Origin: Aristophania vespae
GTDB lineage: Bacteria; Pseudomonadota; Alphaproteobacteria; Acetobacterales; Acetobacteraceae
DNA length: 64,000 nt
NCBI RefSeq assembly: GCF_009906835.1
Contig: NZ_CP047652.1
Coordinates: 753,001 to 817,000, forward strand
Direction of reading: 5' to 3'
The position numbers and the translations under genes were made by a program. Positions 51,060-61,081 of this stretch are shown in pieces. Every line of letters starts with the position of its first letter. Position 1 is the stretch's first letter. Below the pieces are notes generated by a model. The model saw only the letters and a program-made list of their open reading frames with translations. It was not told where the DNA came from and ran no database searches.

Positions 51060-51968
51060 ATGATTTTCTTTAAACAGCAACCGACAGTCGCTTTTGCCCC
51101 ACCAGAAATGAGTGAATCGTCTTCGGTTTCTGGCGTAGAATCGGCCAGTTCCTCTTGCGAAAATTCGTCTAAGGGAATGGATGTTCTTGAGCGCATTTGT
51201 ACACGTATTCGCCTAGATGTTGAGCAACGCTCACAGCTAATGCCGTTAAAAGAAATAACAGCGAAGGCAAGAGAGGTTACGACACCAACAAGAGGGTTTG
51301 GCCAAGCGTTACAGCATGTGACGGCGGACCGACGTATCGGGTTAATTGCAGAAGTTAAAAAAGCATCCCCCTCTGCGGGAATTTTACGCCCTGACTATGA
51401 TCCGGCCAAAATTGCCCAGTCTTATCAGGCAGCAGGTGCAACATGTATTTCTGTTTTAACAGAAGGTTCATGTTTTCACGGTAGCGTCGAAGATCTGCAA
51501 AAAGTTAAAGAAGCTTGTAGTCTTCCTATTTTGAGGAAAGACTTTATTTTAGATCCATGGCAGGTACATGAAAGCCGTTTGATTGGTGCTGATTGTATTT
51601 TGTTAATCATGGCTATCTTGCCAGAAAATCAGGCTGCCGATCTTATCGCATTAGCACGAGGACTAGAAATGGACGTGCTGATCGAAGTTCATAATGAAGA
51701 AGAGCTAAATCGGGCTCTTGCTTATGATAGTTCGCTTATCGGTATTAATAACCGCAACCTTAAAACGCTCGAAACAGACCTGCAAACGACCCTTGATCTG
51801 GCACCTCTTGTGCCACCTGATAAGCTGGTTGTTTCTGAAAGTGGCATTAAAACGCATGCTGATTTAGAAAAACTGGGTGAGGTCGGAGCTACTGCTGTGC
51901 TTGTTGGGGAAACACTTCTTAGAGAAGATGATCCTGGCTTGGCGGCGCGTCGCCTTTTAGGATTTTAG
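51060..51968 (+). CDS. trpC: Indole-3-glycerol-phosphate synthase
   Basis: TIM-barrel enzyme forming the indole ring in tryptophan synthesis. The 302-residue frame contains IAEVKKASPSAGIL, the catalytic Lys in LPILRKDFILDPWQV, the Glu in DVLIEVHNEEEL, GINNRNLKTL, and VVSESGI. The first 40 residues are a Ser-rich, low-complexity extension not needed by the family. ATG at 51177 (MDVLERICTRIR) is where other TrpC proteins begin, but CAGGACA before 51060 supports the longer start. No trpF, trpB or trpA is in this window. Confidence 0.92.
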   Translation: MIFFKQQPTVAFAPPEMSESSSVSGVESASSSCENSSKGMDVLERICTRIRLDVEQRSQLMPLKEITAKAREVTTPTRGFGQALQHVTADRRIGLIAEVKKASPSAGILRPDYDPAKIAQSYQAAGATCISVLTEGSCFHGSVEDLQKVKEACSLPILRKDFILDPWQVHESRLIGADCILLIMAILPENQAADLIALARGLEMDVLIEVHNEEELNRALAYDSSLIGINNRNLKTLETDLQTTLDLAPLVPPDKLVVSESGIKTHADLEKLGEVGATAVLVGETLLREDDPGLAARRLLGF

Positions 51969-52100
51969 TCTCGTAGGCTCTGTAATATAGTGCTTTAAGA
52001 TTACAATCTGTCATACATATCTGCCATAATAAGCTTAGAGCATTATTAGTCTATTATGAGCGAACAAATATTAATGTGCTGTAAGTCCTGGGAGGCTGCT

Positions 52101-53105
52101 GTGGGTACAAAGAATAAAGAGCCGTCTGCTCCTGAAAAATCCGTGTTAACGTTTGATCAAAAAAAACAAGCTCTTAAGGATATGCTGCTTATAAGACGCT
52201 TTGAAGAAAAAGCAGGGCAGCTTTACGGTATGGGTCTGATTGGTGGATTTTGCCATCTTTATATCGGCCAGGAAGCCATTGTCGTAGGGATCGGCCTGGC
52301 AATGAAAAAGGGCGATCGTTCGGTAACGTCTTATCGTGATCATGGTCAAATGCTTGTTGCTGGTATGTCGGCACGTGGTGTTATGGCAGAATTGACAGGA
52401 CGTTCAGGCGGTTACTCTCATGGTAAGGGTGGCTCTATGCATATGTTTTCCAGTGAAAAAGAATTTTACGGAGGACATGGTATTGTAGGGGCGCAGGTAT
52501 CTATTGGCACTGGTTTGGCCTTTGCCAGTAAATACAGACAGGATGATAAGGTCGCCATTGTGTATTATGGCGAGGGTGCAGCTAATCAGGGCCAGGTTTA
52601 TGAGAGCTTTAATTATGCTGCTCTGCATAAACTTCCCTGCTTATATGTTCTTGAAAATAACCGATATGGTATGGGTACCTCAGTTGAGCGTGCCTCTGCT
52701 TCTAAAGACTTTTCTAAAAATGGGGAACCTTGGGGCATTCCAGGCCAAAAGGTTGATGGCATGAATGTCGCAGCTGTGTTTAAAGCGGCGAAAGAAGCGC
52801 TTGAGCATTGCCGTTCAGGAAAAGGCCCTTATTTGCTGGAAATGGAAACATATCGCTATCGTGGGCATTCTATGTCTGACCCGGCAAAATATCGTCAGCG
52901 CTCTGAAGTAGAGGATATGCGTAATACGCGTGATCCTATAGAGGCGCTTAAAGCAGAAATGCAGCAAGAAGGTTTTAGCGAAGAGTCTTTTAAAGCTCTC
53001 GATAAAGAAATTAAAAGTGTCGTTCAGGATGCTGTAACCTTTGCACAAGAAAGCCCTGAACCAGACGAAAAAGAATTGTGGACTGATATTTTGGTGGAGG
53101 CATAA
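52101..53105 (+). CDS. pdhA: Pyruvate dehydrogenase E1 component, alpha subunit
   Basis: ThDP-dependent subunit that, with the beta subunit, decarboxylates pyruvate in the PDH complex. It contains [37 protein letters not shown], the regulatory loop [15 protein letters not shown], and the ThDP motif GEGAANQGQ ending ENN. The usual GDG of that motif reads GEG. A frame from ATG at 52056 exists, but the GTG at 52101 has a strong GGGAGG five to six bases upstream, so I chose it (334 residues). It is the first of a tight operon: beta, E2, E3 and lipA follow with gaps of 2-7 bases. Confidence 0.93.
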   Translation: MGTKNKEPSAPEKSVLTFDQKKQALKDMLLIRRFEEKAGQLYGMGLIGGFCHLYIGQEAIVVGIGLAMKKGDRSVTSYRDHGQMLVAGMSARGVMAELTGRSGGYSHGKGGSMHMFSSEKEFYGGHGIVGAQVSIGTGLAFASKYRQDDKVAIVYYGEGAANQGQVYESFNYAALHKLPCLYVLENNRYGMGTSVERASASKDFSKNGEPWGIPGQKVDGMNVAAVFKAAKEALEHCRSGKGPYLLEMETYRYRGHSMSDPAKYRQRSEVEDMRNTRDPIEALKAEMQQEGFSEESFKALDKEIKSVVQDAVTFAQESPEPDEKELWTDILVEA

Positions 53106-53110
53106 CTTAT

Positions 53111-54466
53111 ATGGCAACTTCTATCTTAATGCCCGCCTTATCACCTACAATGAAAGAGGGCACCTTAGCGCGTTGGCTTAAAAAAGAAGGTGATGCGATT
53201 TCTTCGGGTGAAGTTATAGCTGAAATCGAGACTGATAAAGCTACAATGGAACTTGAGGCCGTAGAAGAAGGTATTTTAGGGCGTATCTTAATCCAAGAAG
53301 GTGCATCCGAAATTGCTGTTAATACGCCAATTGCTATTATCGTAGAAGAGGGAGAAGAGGTCCCGGCTCTCGATAAAGTCGTGAATGAGACAAAAGAGAA
53401 AGCGCCTGATTCTTCTACATCTCATAAAAAGCCTTCTGTTAGCCCGATTAAAGCAGCTCAGATAAATGAGCCTGAATGGGGTGAAACGCGGGAAATGACC
53501 GTTCGTGAAGCGCTTCGCGATGCTATGGCCGAAGAAATGCGCCGTGATCCAGATGTCTTTTTATTGGGTGAAGAAGTTGCTCAATATCAAGGAGCCTACA
53601 AAATTAGTCAGGGTTTGCTTGATGAGTTTGGTGAGCAGCGCGTTATTGATACACCTATAACGGAGCATGGTTTCACCGGTATGGCTACTGGTGCAGCTAT
53701 GACAGGGCTAAAGCCTATTGTAGAATTCATGACAATGAATTTTTCGCTTCAGGCTATAGATCATATCATTAATTCAGCAGCCAAAACGCGTTATATGTCA
53801 GGCGGACAAATGTCCTGCCCGATTGTTTTTCGTGGGCCAAATGGTGCAGCAGCCCGAGTAGGGGCACAGCATTCACAGTGTTTTGCAAGCTGGTATGCTC
53901 ATGTACCAGGTTTAAAGGTTGTTGCTCCCTGGTCTGCGGCTGATGCTAAAGGTCTGCTTAAAGCGGCTATTCGTGACCCTAACCCGGTTGTCGTTTTAGA
54001 AAATGAAATTTTATATGGGCGCCAATTTGAAGCTCCTGTAGATGAAAATTTTGTCCTGCCTATTGGAAAAGCTAAAATCGAGCGAGAAGGTAAAGATGTA
54101 ACCCTCGTTGCTTTTTCTATTATGGTTGGTGTTGCCCTGGAAGCTGCCGAGATTCTGGCAAAAGAAGGAATTGAGGCAGAAGTTATAAATCTTCGTTCTA
54201 TTCGTCCATTAGACAAAGAAACGATTATTTCCAGCCTTCGTAAAACCAACCATATTATATCAGTTGAGGAGGGGTGGCCTGTTGCCGGGATTGGAGCTGA
54301 AATATGCACAATCGCTGTCGAAGAGGCGTTTGACTGGTTAGATGCACCTCCAGCACGTGTTTGTGGCCTTGATATACCGCTCCCTTATGCGGCCAATCTT
54401 GAAAAATTAGCTTTACCTAAAGCTGAATGGGTTGTCGAAGCCGTGCGCAAACAGTTTGGAGGGTAA
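53111..54466 (+). CDS. pdhB: Pyruvate dehydrogenase E1 component, beta subunit with N-terminal lipoyl domain
   Basis: A 451-residue subunit with two parts. Residues 1-78 are a lipoyl domain with the lipoylated Lys in [11 protein letters not shown]. Residues about 128-451 are the transketolase-like beta subunit, with [46 protein letters not shown] and LRSIRPLD. A Pro/Ser/Lys-rich linker joins them. Lipoyl-bearing E1-beta is a known alphaproteobacterial feature. Its lipoyl domain is very similar to the one opening the E2 gene 1.36 kb downstream, so the DNA forms an internal repeat. Confidence 0.95.
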   Translation: MATSILMPALSPTMKEGTLARWLKKEGDAISSGEVIAEIETDKATMELEAVEEGILGRILIQEGASEIAVNTPIAIIVEEGEEVPALDKVVNETKEKAPDSSTSHKKPSVSPIKAAQINEPEWGETREMTVREALRDAMAEEMRRDPDVFLLGEEVAQYQGAYKISQGLLDEFGEQRVIDTPITEHGFTGMATGAAMTGLKPIVEFMTMNFSLQAIDHIINSAAKTRYMSGGQMSCPIVFRGPNGAAARVGAQHSQCFASWYAHVPGLKVVAPWSAADAKGLLKAAIRDPNPVVVLENEILYGRQFEAPVDENFVLPIGKAKIEREGKDVTLVAFSIMVGVALEAAEILAKEGIEAEVINLRSIRPLDKETIISSLRKTNHIISVEEGWPVAGIGAEICTIAVEEAFDWLDAPPARVCGLDIPLPYAANLEKLALPKAEWVVEAVRKQFGG

Positions 54467-54473
54467 ACTTTCG

Positions 54474-55733
54474 ATGGCTACATCAATTTTAATGCCTGCT
54501 TTATCCCCGACGATGACAGTTGGGACACTAGCCCGTTGGTTAAAGAAAGAAGGTGACAATGTCTCTTCTGGTGACCTCCTTGCTGAAATCGAGACTGATA
54601 AAGCAACTATGGAACTTGAAGCCTCAGATGAAGGTATTTTGGGGCGGATATTAGTACAGGAAGGCACAGGAAATATTGCCGTTAATACCCCCATCGCCAT
54701 TTTAGTTGAAGAGGGCGAAGAGGTTCCGGCTGATTTACCGGTGACGGGTGAAATTAAAAAAACCCCAGAACCTTCTAATCAGTCTGATATTAAACAGCAT
54801 GACAGGAATGGTTTATCTGCGAAAAACTTGTCCGAAAAAAAAGAGGGTGAGGCAAAAGGAAAAAGATTATTTGCTTCTCCTCTGGCCCGCCGCATAGCAA
54901 AGGAGAAAAACCTTTCTCTTGATCACGTAAAAGGATCTGGCCCTAATGGTCGTATTATCAAACGTGATGTTGATGAGGCGGCTCAAAAACCAGCTCATAA
55001 TGCTTCTCAAAGCACGGCTAAGCAAAGTGAGAGCTCAGCTTTGGGTAAAGTAGAACGCATTAAGCATTCTACAATGCGTAAGGTCATTGCACGGCGTTTA
55101 ACTGAATCTAAGACGCAAGTGCCGCATTTTTATGTATCAACTGATATTGAGCTTGATGCTTTATTAGCCTTAAGAAGCAAGCTAAATGCGTCTTTAGCCG
55201 GAGAAAATATCAAGATCTCGGTTAATGACCTCATGATCAAAGCCGTAGCTTTGGCCTTAAGAAAAAGGCCAGGCTTGAATGTTCAATATACTGACGATGA
55301 AATGCTTCATTTTGAAGATATCGACATTTCTATGGCGGTTTCGATCCCAGATGGTTTGATCACACCAATTATTCGCAAAGCTGACCAAAAATCTCTACGC
55401 CAAATTAGCCGAGAGGCGAAAGATTTGGCAGGGCGTGCCCGTTCAGGGAAATTAACGCCTGAAGAGTTTCAGGGGGGGACATTCTCTATTTCAAATATGG
55501 GAATGTTTGGTGTGCGTGATTTTGCAGCTATCATTAATCCGCCACAAGCCGCAATTTTAGCCATTGCTGCGGGGGAAAAACGTCCTGTTATTCGGGATAA
55601 CCAAGTTACTGTGGCCACGATTATGACGGTAACACTCTCTGTAGATCATAGGGCAGTGGATGGTGCTCTTGGTGCACAGTGGCTTAATACTCTTAAAGAA
55701 CTTGTTCAAAACCCATATGCATTGGTGCTCTAA
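54474..55733 (+). CDS. pdhC: Dihydrolipoyllysine acetyltransferase (PDH E2)
   Basis: Core of the PDH complex, transferring acetyl groups from lipoamide to CoA. The 419-residue protein has an N-terminal lipoyl domain (about 1-78, Lys in [11 protein letters not shown]), a charged linker, the peripheral-subunit-binding domain (about 130-165: ASPLARRIAKEKNLSLDHVK with GSGPNGRI), and the catalytic domain with final DHRAVDGALGAQWL containing the active His and Asp. A longer frame starts inside pdhB at 54432, but ATG at 54474 begins [15 protein letters not shown] and has GGAGGG upstream. Confidence 0.95.
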   Translation: MATSILMPALSPTMTVGTLARWLKKEGDNVSSGDLLAEIETDKATMELEASDEGILGRILVQEGTGNIAVNTPIAILVEEGEEVPADLPVTGEIKKTPEPSNQSDIKQHDRNGLSAKNLSEKKEGEAKGKRLFASPLARRIAKEKNLSLDHVKGSGPNGRIIKRDVDEAAQKPAHNASQSTAKQSESSALGKVERIKHSTMRKVIARRLTESKTQVPHFYVSTDIELDALLALRSKLNASLAGENIKISVNDLMIKAVALALRKRPGLNVQYTDDEMLHFEDIDISMAVSIPDGLITPIIRKADQKSLRQISREAKDLAGRARSGKLTPEEFQGGTFSISNMGMFGVRDFAAIINPPQAAILAIAAGEKRPVIRDNQVTVATIMTVTLSVDHRAVDGALGAQWLNTLKELVQNPYALVL

Positions 55734-55735
55734 CT

Positions 55736-57142
55736 ATGTCTGACTTATTTGATCTCATCGTCATTGGCGGTGGCCCAGGTGGATATGTAGCAGCTTTGAG
55801 AGCAAGCCAGCTAGGGTTAAATGTGGCCATTGTTGAAAGTACTCATTTTGGTGGTGTTTGCTTAAATTGGGGCTGTATTCCAACCAAGACGCTTTTACGC
55901 AGTGCTGAAATCTTTCATAACTTACAGAATTTGAAAGAGTTTGGCCTCGCAGCTGATAATCCCACTTTTGATCTTGAAAAAATTGTTGCAAGGTCGCGGG
56001 GTGTAGCTGATAGAATGCGCAAAGGTGTTGCTCATCTCTTAAAAAAAGCAAAAGTCACTACTTTTGATGGGCGTGCTAAACTTGCGGGCCGTTCGGGAGA
56101 GGCTCACAAGGTTGAGGTTACAAAAGAGGGGCAAGTAGTTGCAACTATTCGTGCACCTCACGTTATTCTGGCTACCGGGGCTCGCGCCCGTCAGCTCCCT
56201 GGTTTGGAAACTGACGGAAAATTAGTGTGGAGCGCCAAAGAAGCTATGGTGCCAGATAGTTTCCCAAAAAAATTACTCGTGATTGGGTCAGGTGCTATTG
56301 GGATTGAGTTTGCTTCTTTCTATCGTGACTTAGGAAGTGAAGTAACGATTGCGGAAGTGGCAGATCGCATTTTAATTGCTGAAGACCCAGAAATTAGTGC
56401 ACAGGCGCAAAAAGCTTTTGAAAAGCGCGGTATAAAGATTTTAACCTCAGCCAAAGTCGGCGCGCTTAAAAAAGACTCTAATAGTGTTTCGACTACGATT
56501 GAAACCCCAAAAGGCAAAACTGCTCTCACTGTCGATCGTATAATTTGCGCCGTTGGTATAGTCGGTAATGTTGAAGATCTTGGCTTAGAATCTACTAAAG
56601 TAAAAATTGATCGTACACATATTGTGACTGATGAATTTTGCCGCACAGATGAGCCCGGACTTTATGCCATTGGTGATGTCGCTGGTGCGCCCTGGCTTGC
56701 TCATAAAGCAAGTCATGAAGCTGTAATATGTGTTGAAAAAATCTTAGGAAGAACACCAGAGCCACTTCATGCTCTCTCAATTCCAGGATGCACTTATTCT
56801 CGTCCACAAATCGCTTCTGTCGGGATGAGCGAAGAAAAAGCCAAAGCAGCTGGTAAAACAGTTAAAGTAGGCCGCTTTCCTTTTCTGGCAAATGGCAAAG
56901 CCGTGGCAATGGGTGAGCCAGATGGCATGACAAAAGTTGTTTTTGATGCCACAACGGGTGAACTGCTTGGTGCTCACATGATTGGGGCTGAAGTGACTGA
57001 AATGATTCAGGGTTACGTTATAGCTCGTGCTGGTGAATTAACCGAAGCAGAGTTGATGGAAACGGTTTTTCCTCATCCCACAATTTCTGAAACCATGCAT
57101 GAGTCGGTTTTGGCAGCTTTTGAGGGTGCATTGCATATTTAA
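55736..57142 (+). CDS. lpdA: Dihydrolipoyl dehydrogenase (E3)
   Basis: FAD enzyme that reoxidises dihydrolipoamide with NAD. Its 468 residues include the FAD motif [19 protein letters not shown], the redox disulfide [13 protein letters not shown], the NAD motif [13 protein letters not shown] (about 185-197), the second FAD motif [16 protein letters not shown], and the catalytic His in [12 protein letters not shown]. It begins two bases after the E2 stop and belongs to the PDH operon, though it may also serve 2-oxoglutarate dehydrogenase. Confidence 0.95.
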   Translation: MSDLFDLIVIGGGPGGYVAALRASQLGLNVAIVESTHFGGVCLNWGCIPTKTLLRSAEIFHNLQNLKEFGLAADNPTFDLEKIVARSRGVADRMRKGVAHLLKKAKVTTFDGRAKLAGRSGEAHKVEVTKEGQVVATIRAPHVILATGARARQLPGLETDGKLVWSAKEAMVPDSFPKKLLVIGSGAIGIEFASFYRDLGSEVTIAEVADRILIAEDPEISAQAQKAFEKRGIKILTSAKVGALKKDSNSVSTTIETPKGKTALTVDRIICAVGIVGNVEDLGLESTKVKIDRTHIVTDEFCRTDEPGLYAIGDVAGAPWLAHKASHEAVICVEKILGRTPEPLHALSIPGCTYSRPQIASVGMSEEKAKAAGKTVKVGRFPFLANGKAVAMGEPDGMTKVVFDATTGELLGAHMIGAEVTEMIQGYVIARAGELTEAELMETVFPHPTISETMHESVLAAFEGALHI

Positions 57143-57146
57143 ATTA

Positions 57147-58118
57147 ATGTCTACTCGCCTCGTCATTAATCATCAAAACAAGCTTGTGTCTCTTCGCCAC
57201 CCTGAAAAGGCACATAAGCCCGATAATCCTATTCAGCGCAAACCAGAATGGATTCGCGTAAAAGCGCCCACTCATCCCATTTATCATGAGACGAGAGCGC
57301 TTATGCGTGAGCATAAACTGGCTACTGTTTGTGAGGAGGCTGCATGCCCTAATATCGGGGAATGTTGGTCGCAACGTCATGCGACTATGATGATTATGGG
57401 CGAAATCTGCACACGTGCCTGTGCATTTTGTAATGTTTCGACCGGGCTGCCTTTAGCGCTGGATGAAGCTGAGCCAGGACGTGTTGCAGAAGCTGTAGCA
57501 AAATTAGGACTCAGACATGTGGTTATTACGTCGGTTGATCGTGATGACCTGAAAGATGGAGGAGCGCGTCATTTTGCTAAAGTGATTGAAGCTGTTAGGG
57601 AAATGTCTCCGACGACGACAATAGAAATTTTAACACCGGATTTTTTGCGTAAAGAAGGTGCATTAGACATTGTCGTTGCTGCAAAGCCTGATGTTTTTAA
57701 TCACAATATCGAGACTGTTCCGCGTCTTTACCCAACAATAAGGCCTGGAGCCCGCTATTTTCAGTCACTTCGTCTTTTGAGCGATGTTAAAAGACTTGAT
57801 CCTATGATGTTTACAAAATCAGGATTAATGCTAGGGCTAGGTGAGGAAAAAGCTGAGGTAGGACAGGTTATGGATGACTTTCGTATAGCGGATGTCGATT
57901 TTTTAACATTAGGTCAATATCTTCAGCCAAGTGTCAAACATGCGGCGGTGAAACATTTTGTGACCCCAGAAGAATTTAAAGATTATGCTGCAACAGCCCG
58001 TGTGAAAGGCTTTTTGCAAGTTAGTGCTTCTCCTTTGACACGATCATCTTATCATGCTGATCAAGATTTTGCTTTGTTAAAGAGTGAACGGGCACGTCGG
58101 TTGGGAGAGGTTGCCTAA
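57147..58118 (+). CDS. lipA: Lipoyl synthase
   Basis: Radical-SAM enzyme that inserts two sulfurs into protein-bound octanoyl groups, completing the lipoyl cofactor of PDH. The 323-residue protein has the auxiliary-cluster cysteines [12 protein letters not shown] (C-x4-C-x5-C), the radical-SAM motif [10 protein letters not shown] (C-x3-C-x2-C), [11 protein letters not shown] and the C-terminal [10 protein letters not shown] that contributes the final Ser ligand. A frame starting inside lpdA at 57099 exists, but ATG at 57147, four bases past the lpdA stop, gives the normal N-terminus. Its stop overlaps the next gene start. Confidence 0.95.
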   Translation: MSTRLVINHQNKLVSLRHPEKAHKPDNPIQRKPEWIRVKAPTHPIYHETRALMREHKLATVCEEAACPNIGECWSQRHATMMIMGEICTRACAFCNVSTGLPLALDEAEPGRVAEAVAKLGLRHVVITSVDRDDLKDGGARHFAKVIEAVREMSPTTTIEILTPDFLRKEGALDIVVAAKPDVFNHNIETVPRLYPTIRPGARYFQSLRLLSDVKRLDPMMFTKSGLMLGLGEEKAEVGQVMDDFRIADVDFLTLGQYLQPSVKHAAVKHFVTPEEFKDYAATARVKGFLQVSASPLTRSSYHADQDFALLKSERARRLGEVA

Positions 58119-58567
58119 TGCCCACACACGCTGAACAAAGACTCATTCCTTATACGCCAGAGCAGTTATTTGATCTTGTCGCTGATGTCGGAAAGTATCC
58201 TGATTTTTTACCATGGTGCATTAAAGCCGTTGTAAAATCTAAAACAGAGACGGAGTTGGTTGCAGATTTGAGTGTAGGATTTGGTCCTTTTAGGGAGTCT
58301 TATACCAGTCGAGTGACATTAGAACGCCCAAATAAAATATATGTTCGTTATGAAAGTGGGCCCTTCAAATATCTAAAAAATATTTGGACTTTTGCGCCAC
58401 ATCCAAATGGGTGCATGGTAGATTTTTACGTGGATTTTGAGTTTAGATCGCGTTTATTACGTAATGCGATTGGCATTGTATTTAATGAAGGTATTCGCCT
58501 AATGGTTAAAGCCTTTATCACGCGTGCTCGTGAAATTTACGGTCCCCCACAATTCCCTTCTAAATAG
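58118..58567 (+). CDS. SRPBCC (START-like) protein, Coq10/RatA family
   Basis: A 149-residue START-like lipid-binding-fold protein. It has the family opening LIPYTPEQLFDLVADVGKYP-like pattern, FLPWC, the ESYTSRVTL strand, and the long C-terminal helix ending FITRAREIYG. Family members include mitochondrial Coq10 (ubiquinone binding) and bacterial RatA. In Alphaproteobacteria it regularly follows lipA, which favours a quinone-related role over a toxin role. It overlaps lipA by one base and ends the PDH operon. Confidence 0.85.
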   Translation: MPTHAEQRLIPYTPEQLFDLVADVGKYPDFLPWCIKAVVKSKTETELVADLSVGFGPFRESYTSRVTLERPNKIYVRYESGPFKYLKNIWTFAPHPNGCMVDFYVDFEFRSRLLRNAIGIVFNEGIRLMVKAFITRAREIYGPPQFPSK

Positions 58568-58716
58568 GATGTTAAATAAAAATTAAGAATATATAAAAGA
58601 TTACTTAGATTTTTTAATATATAACTAATCCTACCTAAAGTGATTGTTTTCTCTTTTTATTCGCTTTAGAATAATTTTGGTTTCACTTATAAAGTGAATA
58701 TTATTGGAGGATAGTA

Positions 58717-59145
58717 ATGAAAAAACTTTCTCTTACAGCTTTGGCAGCTGCAAGTGTTTTAGCTATTTCTGCACCAGCTTTTGCAGCAACAGCTCACCAT
58801 ACTCATCATGCTAAACATCACAAAGGGCATGCTGCTAGACATAAGCATCACCATCAAGCCAAGCAGGCTGATCACTCAGTTTCAGCTGCTGATGATCTAA
58901 ACGGTGTTTCGCTTCAAAAAGCTCGCACACCTGTCATGACACCTCCAGCAGTTGTAACTGTTCCGCAAAAAGACGCAAAAGCTCTTTCTAAAGAAACAGG
59001 CAATAAAATGATGCCTGTAGCTCCAGTAACACAACCAACGGCTCCAGTAGTACAACCTGCTGTTCCAATGGCGCAGCCTGCTGCTCCAGTACAGACGCCT
59101 TCTGCTTCTGTAATGCCAGCTCCAATGCCTGCAGCTCATCCATAA
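58717..59145 (+). CDS. Secreted His-rich, Pro/Ala-rich small protein
   Basis: A 142-residue protein of unknown function. A clear signal peptide MKKLSLTALAAASVLAISA ends at AFA-AT (about residue 23). The next 30 residues carry many histidines (HHTHHAKHHKGHAARHKHHH), a plausible Zn, Cu or Ni binding stretch. The C-terminal half is a Pro/Ala/Val/Gln low-complexity repeat (APVTQP, APVVQP, VPMAQP, APVQTP). It has its own TTGGAGGA Shine-Dalgarno and terminator, so it is a stand-alone gene. A periplasmic metal buffer or envelope structural protein is possible. Confidence 0.75.
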   Translation: MKKLSLTALAAASVLAISAPAFAATAHHTHHAKHHKGHAARHKHHHQAKQADHSVSAADDLNGVSLQKARTPVMTPPAVVTVPQKDAKALSKETGNKMMPVAPVTQPTAPVVQPAVPMAQPAAPVQTPSASVMPAPMPAAHP

Positions 59146-59177
59146 TTAAATTAACTGATTAATTGCTTATGGAGAGG

Positions 59178-59207
59178 GGCGGTCCTGAAATAGGGCCGCC
59201 TTTTTTT
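59178..59207 (+). terminator. Terminator of the His-rich protein gene
   Basis: GGCGGTCC / GGGCCGCC arms (one G-T pair) around TGAAATA are followed by seven T. Confidence 0.9.
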
Positions 59208-59518
59208 ATTGTGAGGTAATATATTTTAGTCTGTCACAATTTTTATAACCAAAAAAATTTGCTACACAAAAAGAGCGATAGTAAAAGAGACGTTTTGATT
59301 AAAATATAAAAGAAGCCAGCTTATAATTTATAGTAGGCTTCTCCTGACTAATTTCCTTGCTTTCTATTATAAAAATCTAAATATCGAGCTGATGTGCCTC
59401 AAAGCCCGTTACAGTAAACTCAGTAGCTCTAAACCAGCATCTAGGAAAAAAATTATTAAAAAATGTGCAACAGCACCCTGTTATTTAAGATTGGTTATTT
59501 ACAGTCAGTGAGGCTAGG

Positions 59519-59542
59519 GTGTTTAGGTGTTTAGGTGTTTAG
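59519..59542. repeat. (GTGTTTAG)3 short tandem repeat
   Basis: Three perfect copies of an 8-base unit in non-coding DNA between the His-rich protein gene and the first small paralogue gene. The rest of 59208-59612 is AT-rich with nothing recognisable. Confidence 0.85.
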
Positions 59543-59612
59543 AAAAATTAAATTTTTTAACGCATAGTGTCGTATTGATTTGAAAGTTTTATTCAGAAAT
59601 TCCTTTGAGACT

Positions 59613-59640
59613 TAAAGGGGTGCGTATCAGCACCCCTTTA
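59613..59640. terminator. Strong hairpin downstream of small paralogue 1
   Basis: A perfect 11-bp stem (TAAAGGGGTGC / GCACCCCTTTA) with a six-base loop lies 25 bases beyond the stop of the minus-strand small gene. There is no T tract, so it may be a terminator of the non-canonical type or a transcript stabiliser. Confidence 0.6.
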
Positions 59641-59664
59641 GCTGTTACGTGGTGATATAAAGTC

Positions 59665-59847
59665 TTATTTACTTTTTTGTAGCGTCTCGCTTATATCAGC
59701 TTCATCCACTGTATTTTTAACCGCACGTAATACAACATTCAGGCCATAAAGGGCTTCATTACCAAGATCTAGCTCAGGACGGGTTGTCATACTGTCTAAT
59801 AACAGGGCAATAACTCCCGAGGCTTCGCATAGTGATAAATCAGTCAT
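59665..59847 (-). CDS. Small helical protein of unknown function, paralogue 1
   Basis: A 60-residue protein that I do not recognise. It begins MTDLSLCEASGVIALLLDSM, followed by the shared LDLGNEA motif and a charged C-terminal helix. Pattern and composition suggest two amphipathic helices with no signal peptide or membrane span. A TTG at 59871 lengthens the frame, but ATG at 59847 has GTGGG eight bases upstream and aligns with the start of the second copy 1.2 kb away. About half of the residues match that copy, which argues that both are real coding genes. Confidence 0.65.
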   Translation of the reverse strand: MTDLSLCEASGVIALLLDSMTTRPELDLGNEALYGLNVVLRAVKNTVDEADISETLQKSK

Positions 59848-59871
59848 TTTATTTACCCACTTTCGTAACAA

Positions 59872-60901
59872 ATACAGAGTATAAACTGCTATATATTTGG
59901 TATATGGCAGCTTAATTTATATTAAGACGAACAAATTATTAACAATTTGTTTAAAAATACTTTGAAGCTAAATTATTTACATTGTCAATTAAGTTTAAAG
60001 AGAAATGAACTTAACGTTACGATTTAATGAATTTTTCTCGTGTAAGTAGTATTGAGTTAGATAAAACACATTAATTGATATAATATCAATTTAGGGTTGT
60101 ATTTTTGGTAAATATTTAAATTATTTTTTATAAGTAATAAAATTTTATTTATAAGTATTAATATCATAAAAAATAATTAAATATTACAAAAATTCTAGAA
60201 TAAAGTACCATTTACATAGCCTGTTTGTTAATTCTTACAGTTAACCGGCTAGCCACAAAGAATCCACTATGAGACAGATCCAGTGTTAAAGTGTTTTGTG
60301 CTCGATCTGTGCGTTAAATCATTTGCACAATCTTTGTGAGTTAAATGGGTACGTAAGCACATATATTTTTTAAGAAGCTGATACCATTGATAGTCTGTAT
60401 CATCTTTAGTGGCGCTGATTTGACGATTATAAAAAATGATTATGGGTCACATCAGACTGCCTCAAAGATAAATTTTTAATAGCTTGTAATTGCATAATTT
60501 TTATCGTTTCAACTCAGACTGCCCGAAATAAAGAATATGAGTATGGTCAATGCAATTTAAACGCTTTCTTTCTTCATAAGTACGTCAAAGACGTAATGTT
60601 TATAGTAAAGTTGCATATCTAAACGTATAAATGAGCAAATTTTATGGCAGATTATGCATTTATATAGTCCCTGCATATATGGGAACATAAGATAAGGGTA
60701 GGTGAGGGGATAAGGGAAGGGGCATAGTAACGTGCCCCCAGTTGTTGATAAACAGACAAAAAATTGACTATTTTTTTGTAAGAAAACTTTTTTCGAGAAT
60801 GGTAAGACAAAATACTTATTACCATAGAATGTTAAATTTTAAGGCTCGTTTGGTCTTATTTAAGATCAAAGTTCTTTTAAAAACAAAATTATAAGTGATG
60901 T
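59872..60901. other. AT-rich gap between the two small paralogues
   Basis: About 1 kb of very AT-rich DNA with no convincing gene. It contains a GGGGCA / TGCCCC hairpin (60719-60738) 163 bases past the stop of paralogue 2. It also has two copies of a CAGACTGCC-type string (near 60451 and 60515). I see no transposase remnant. Confidence 0.5.
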
Positions 60902-61081
60902 TTATTTTTTTTGGCGATCAATTTCTGTAGCGGCCTGGTCAAGTGTTTTCTTTAAAGCTTTTAAAATGACAGCAAGACCCATAATGGCTTCGCTACCGAG
61001 ATCAAGATTTTTTCTCTTTGTCATACTATCAAGTAAAAGGGCTATGACAGCTGAAGCTTCCATTAATGATAGGTTAGACAT
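60902..61081 (-). CDS. Small helical protein of unknown function, paralogue 2
   Basis: A 59-residue protein, clearly related to the 60-residue product encoded at 59665-59847. It begins MSNLSLMEASAVIALLLDSM, then LDLGSEAIMGLAVIL and a Lys-rich C-terminus. The shared core is LSL-x-EAS-x-VIALLLDSMT, then LDLG-x-EA and GL-x-V-x-L. GAGAGAATAGGATC precedes the ATG. The protein is predicted soluble and helical. It might be a small regulatory or phage-derived protein, but no family comes to mind. Confidence 0.65.
   Translation of the reverse strand: MSNLSLMEASAVIALLLDSMTKRKNLDLGSEAIMGLAVILKALKKTLDQAATEIDRQKK

Noticed and set aside
58118-58567. RatA toxin of a toxin-antitoxin pair
   Set aside because: No RatB-like partner is adjacent, and the place after lipA is the usual one for the Coq10-like housekeeping protein.
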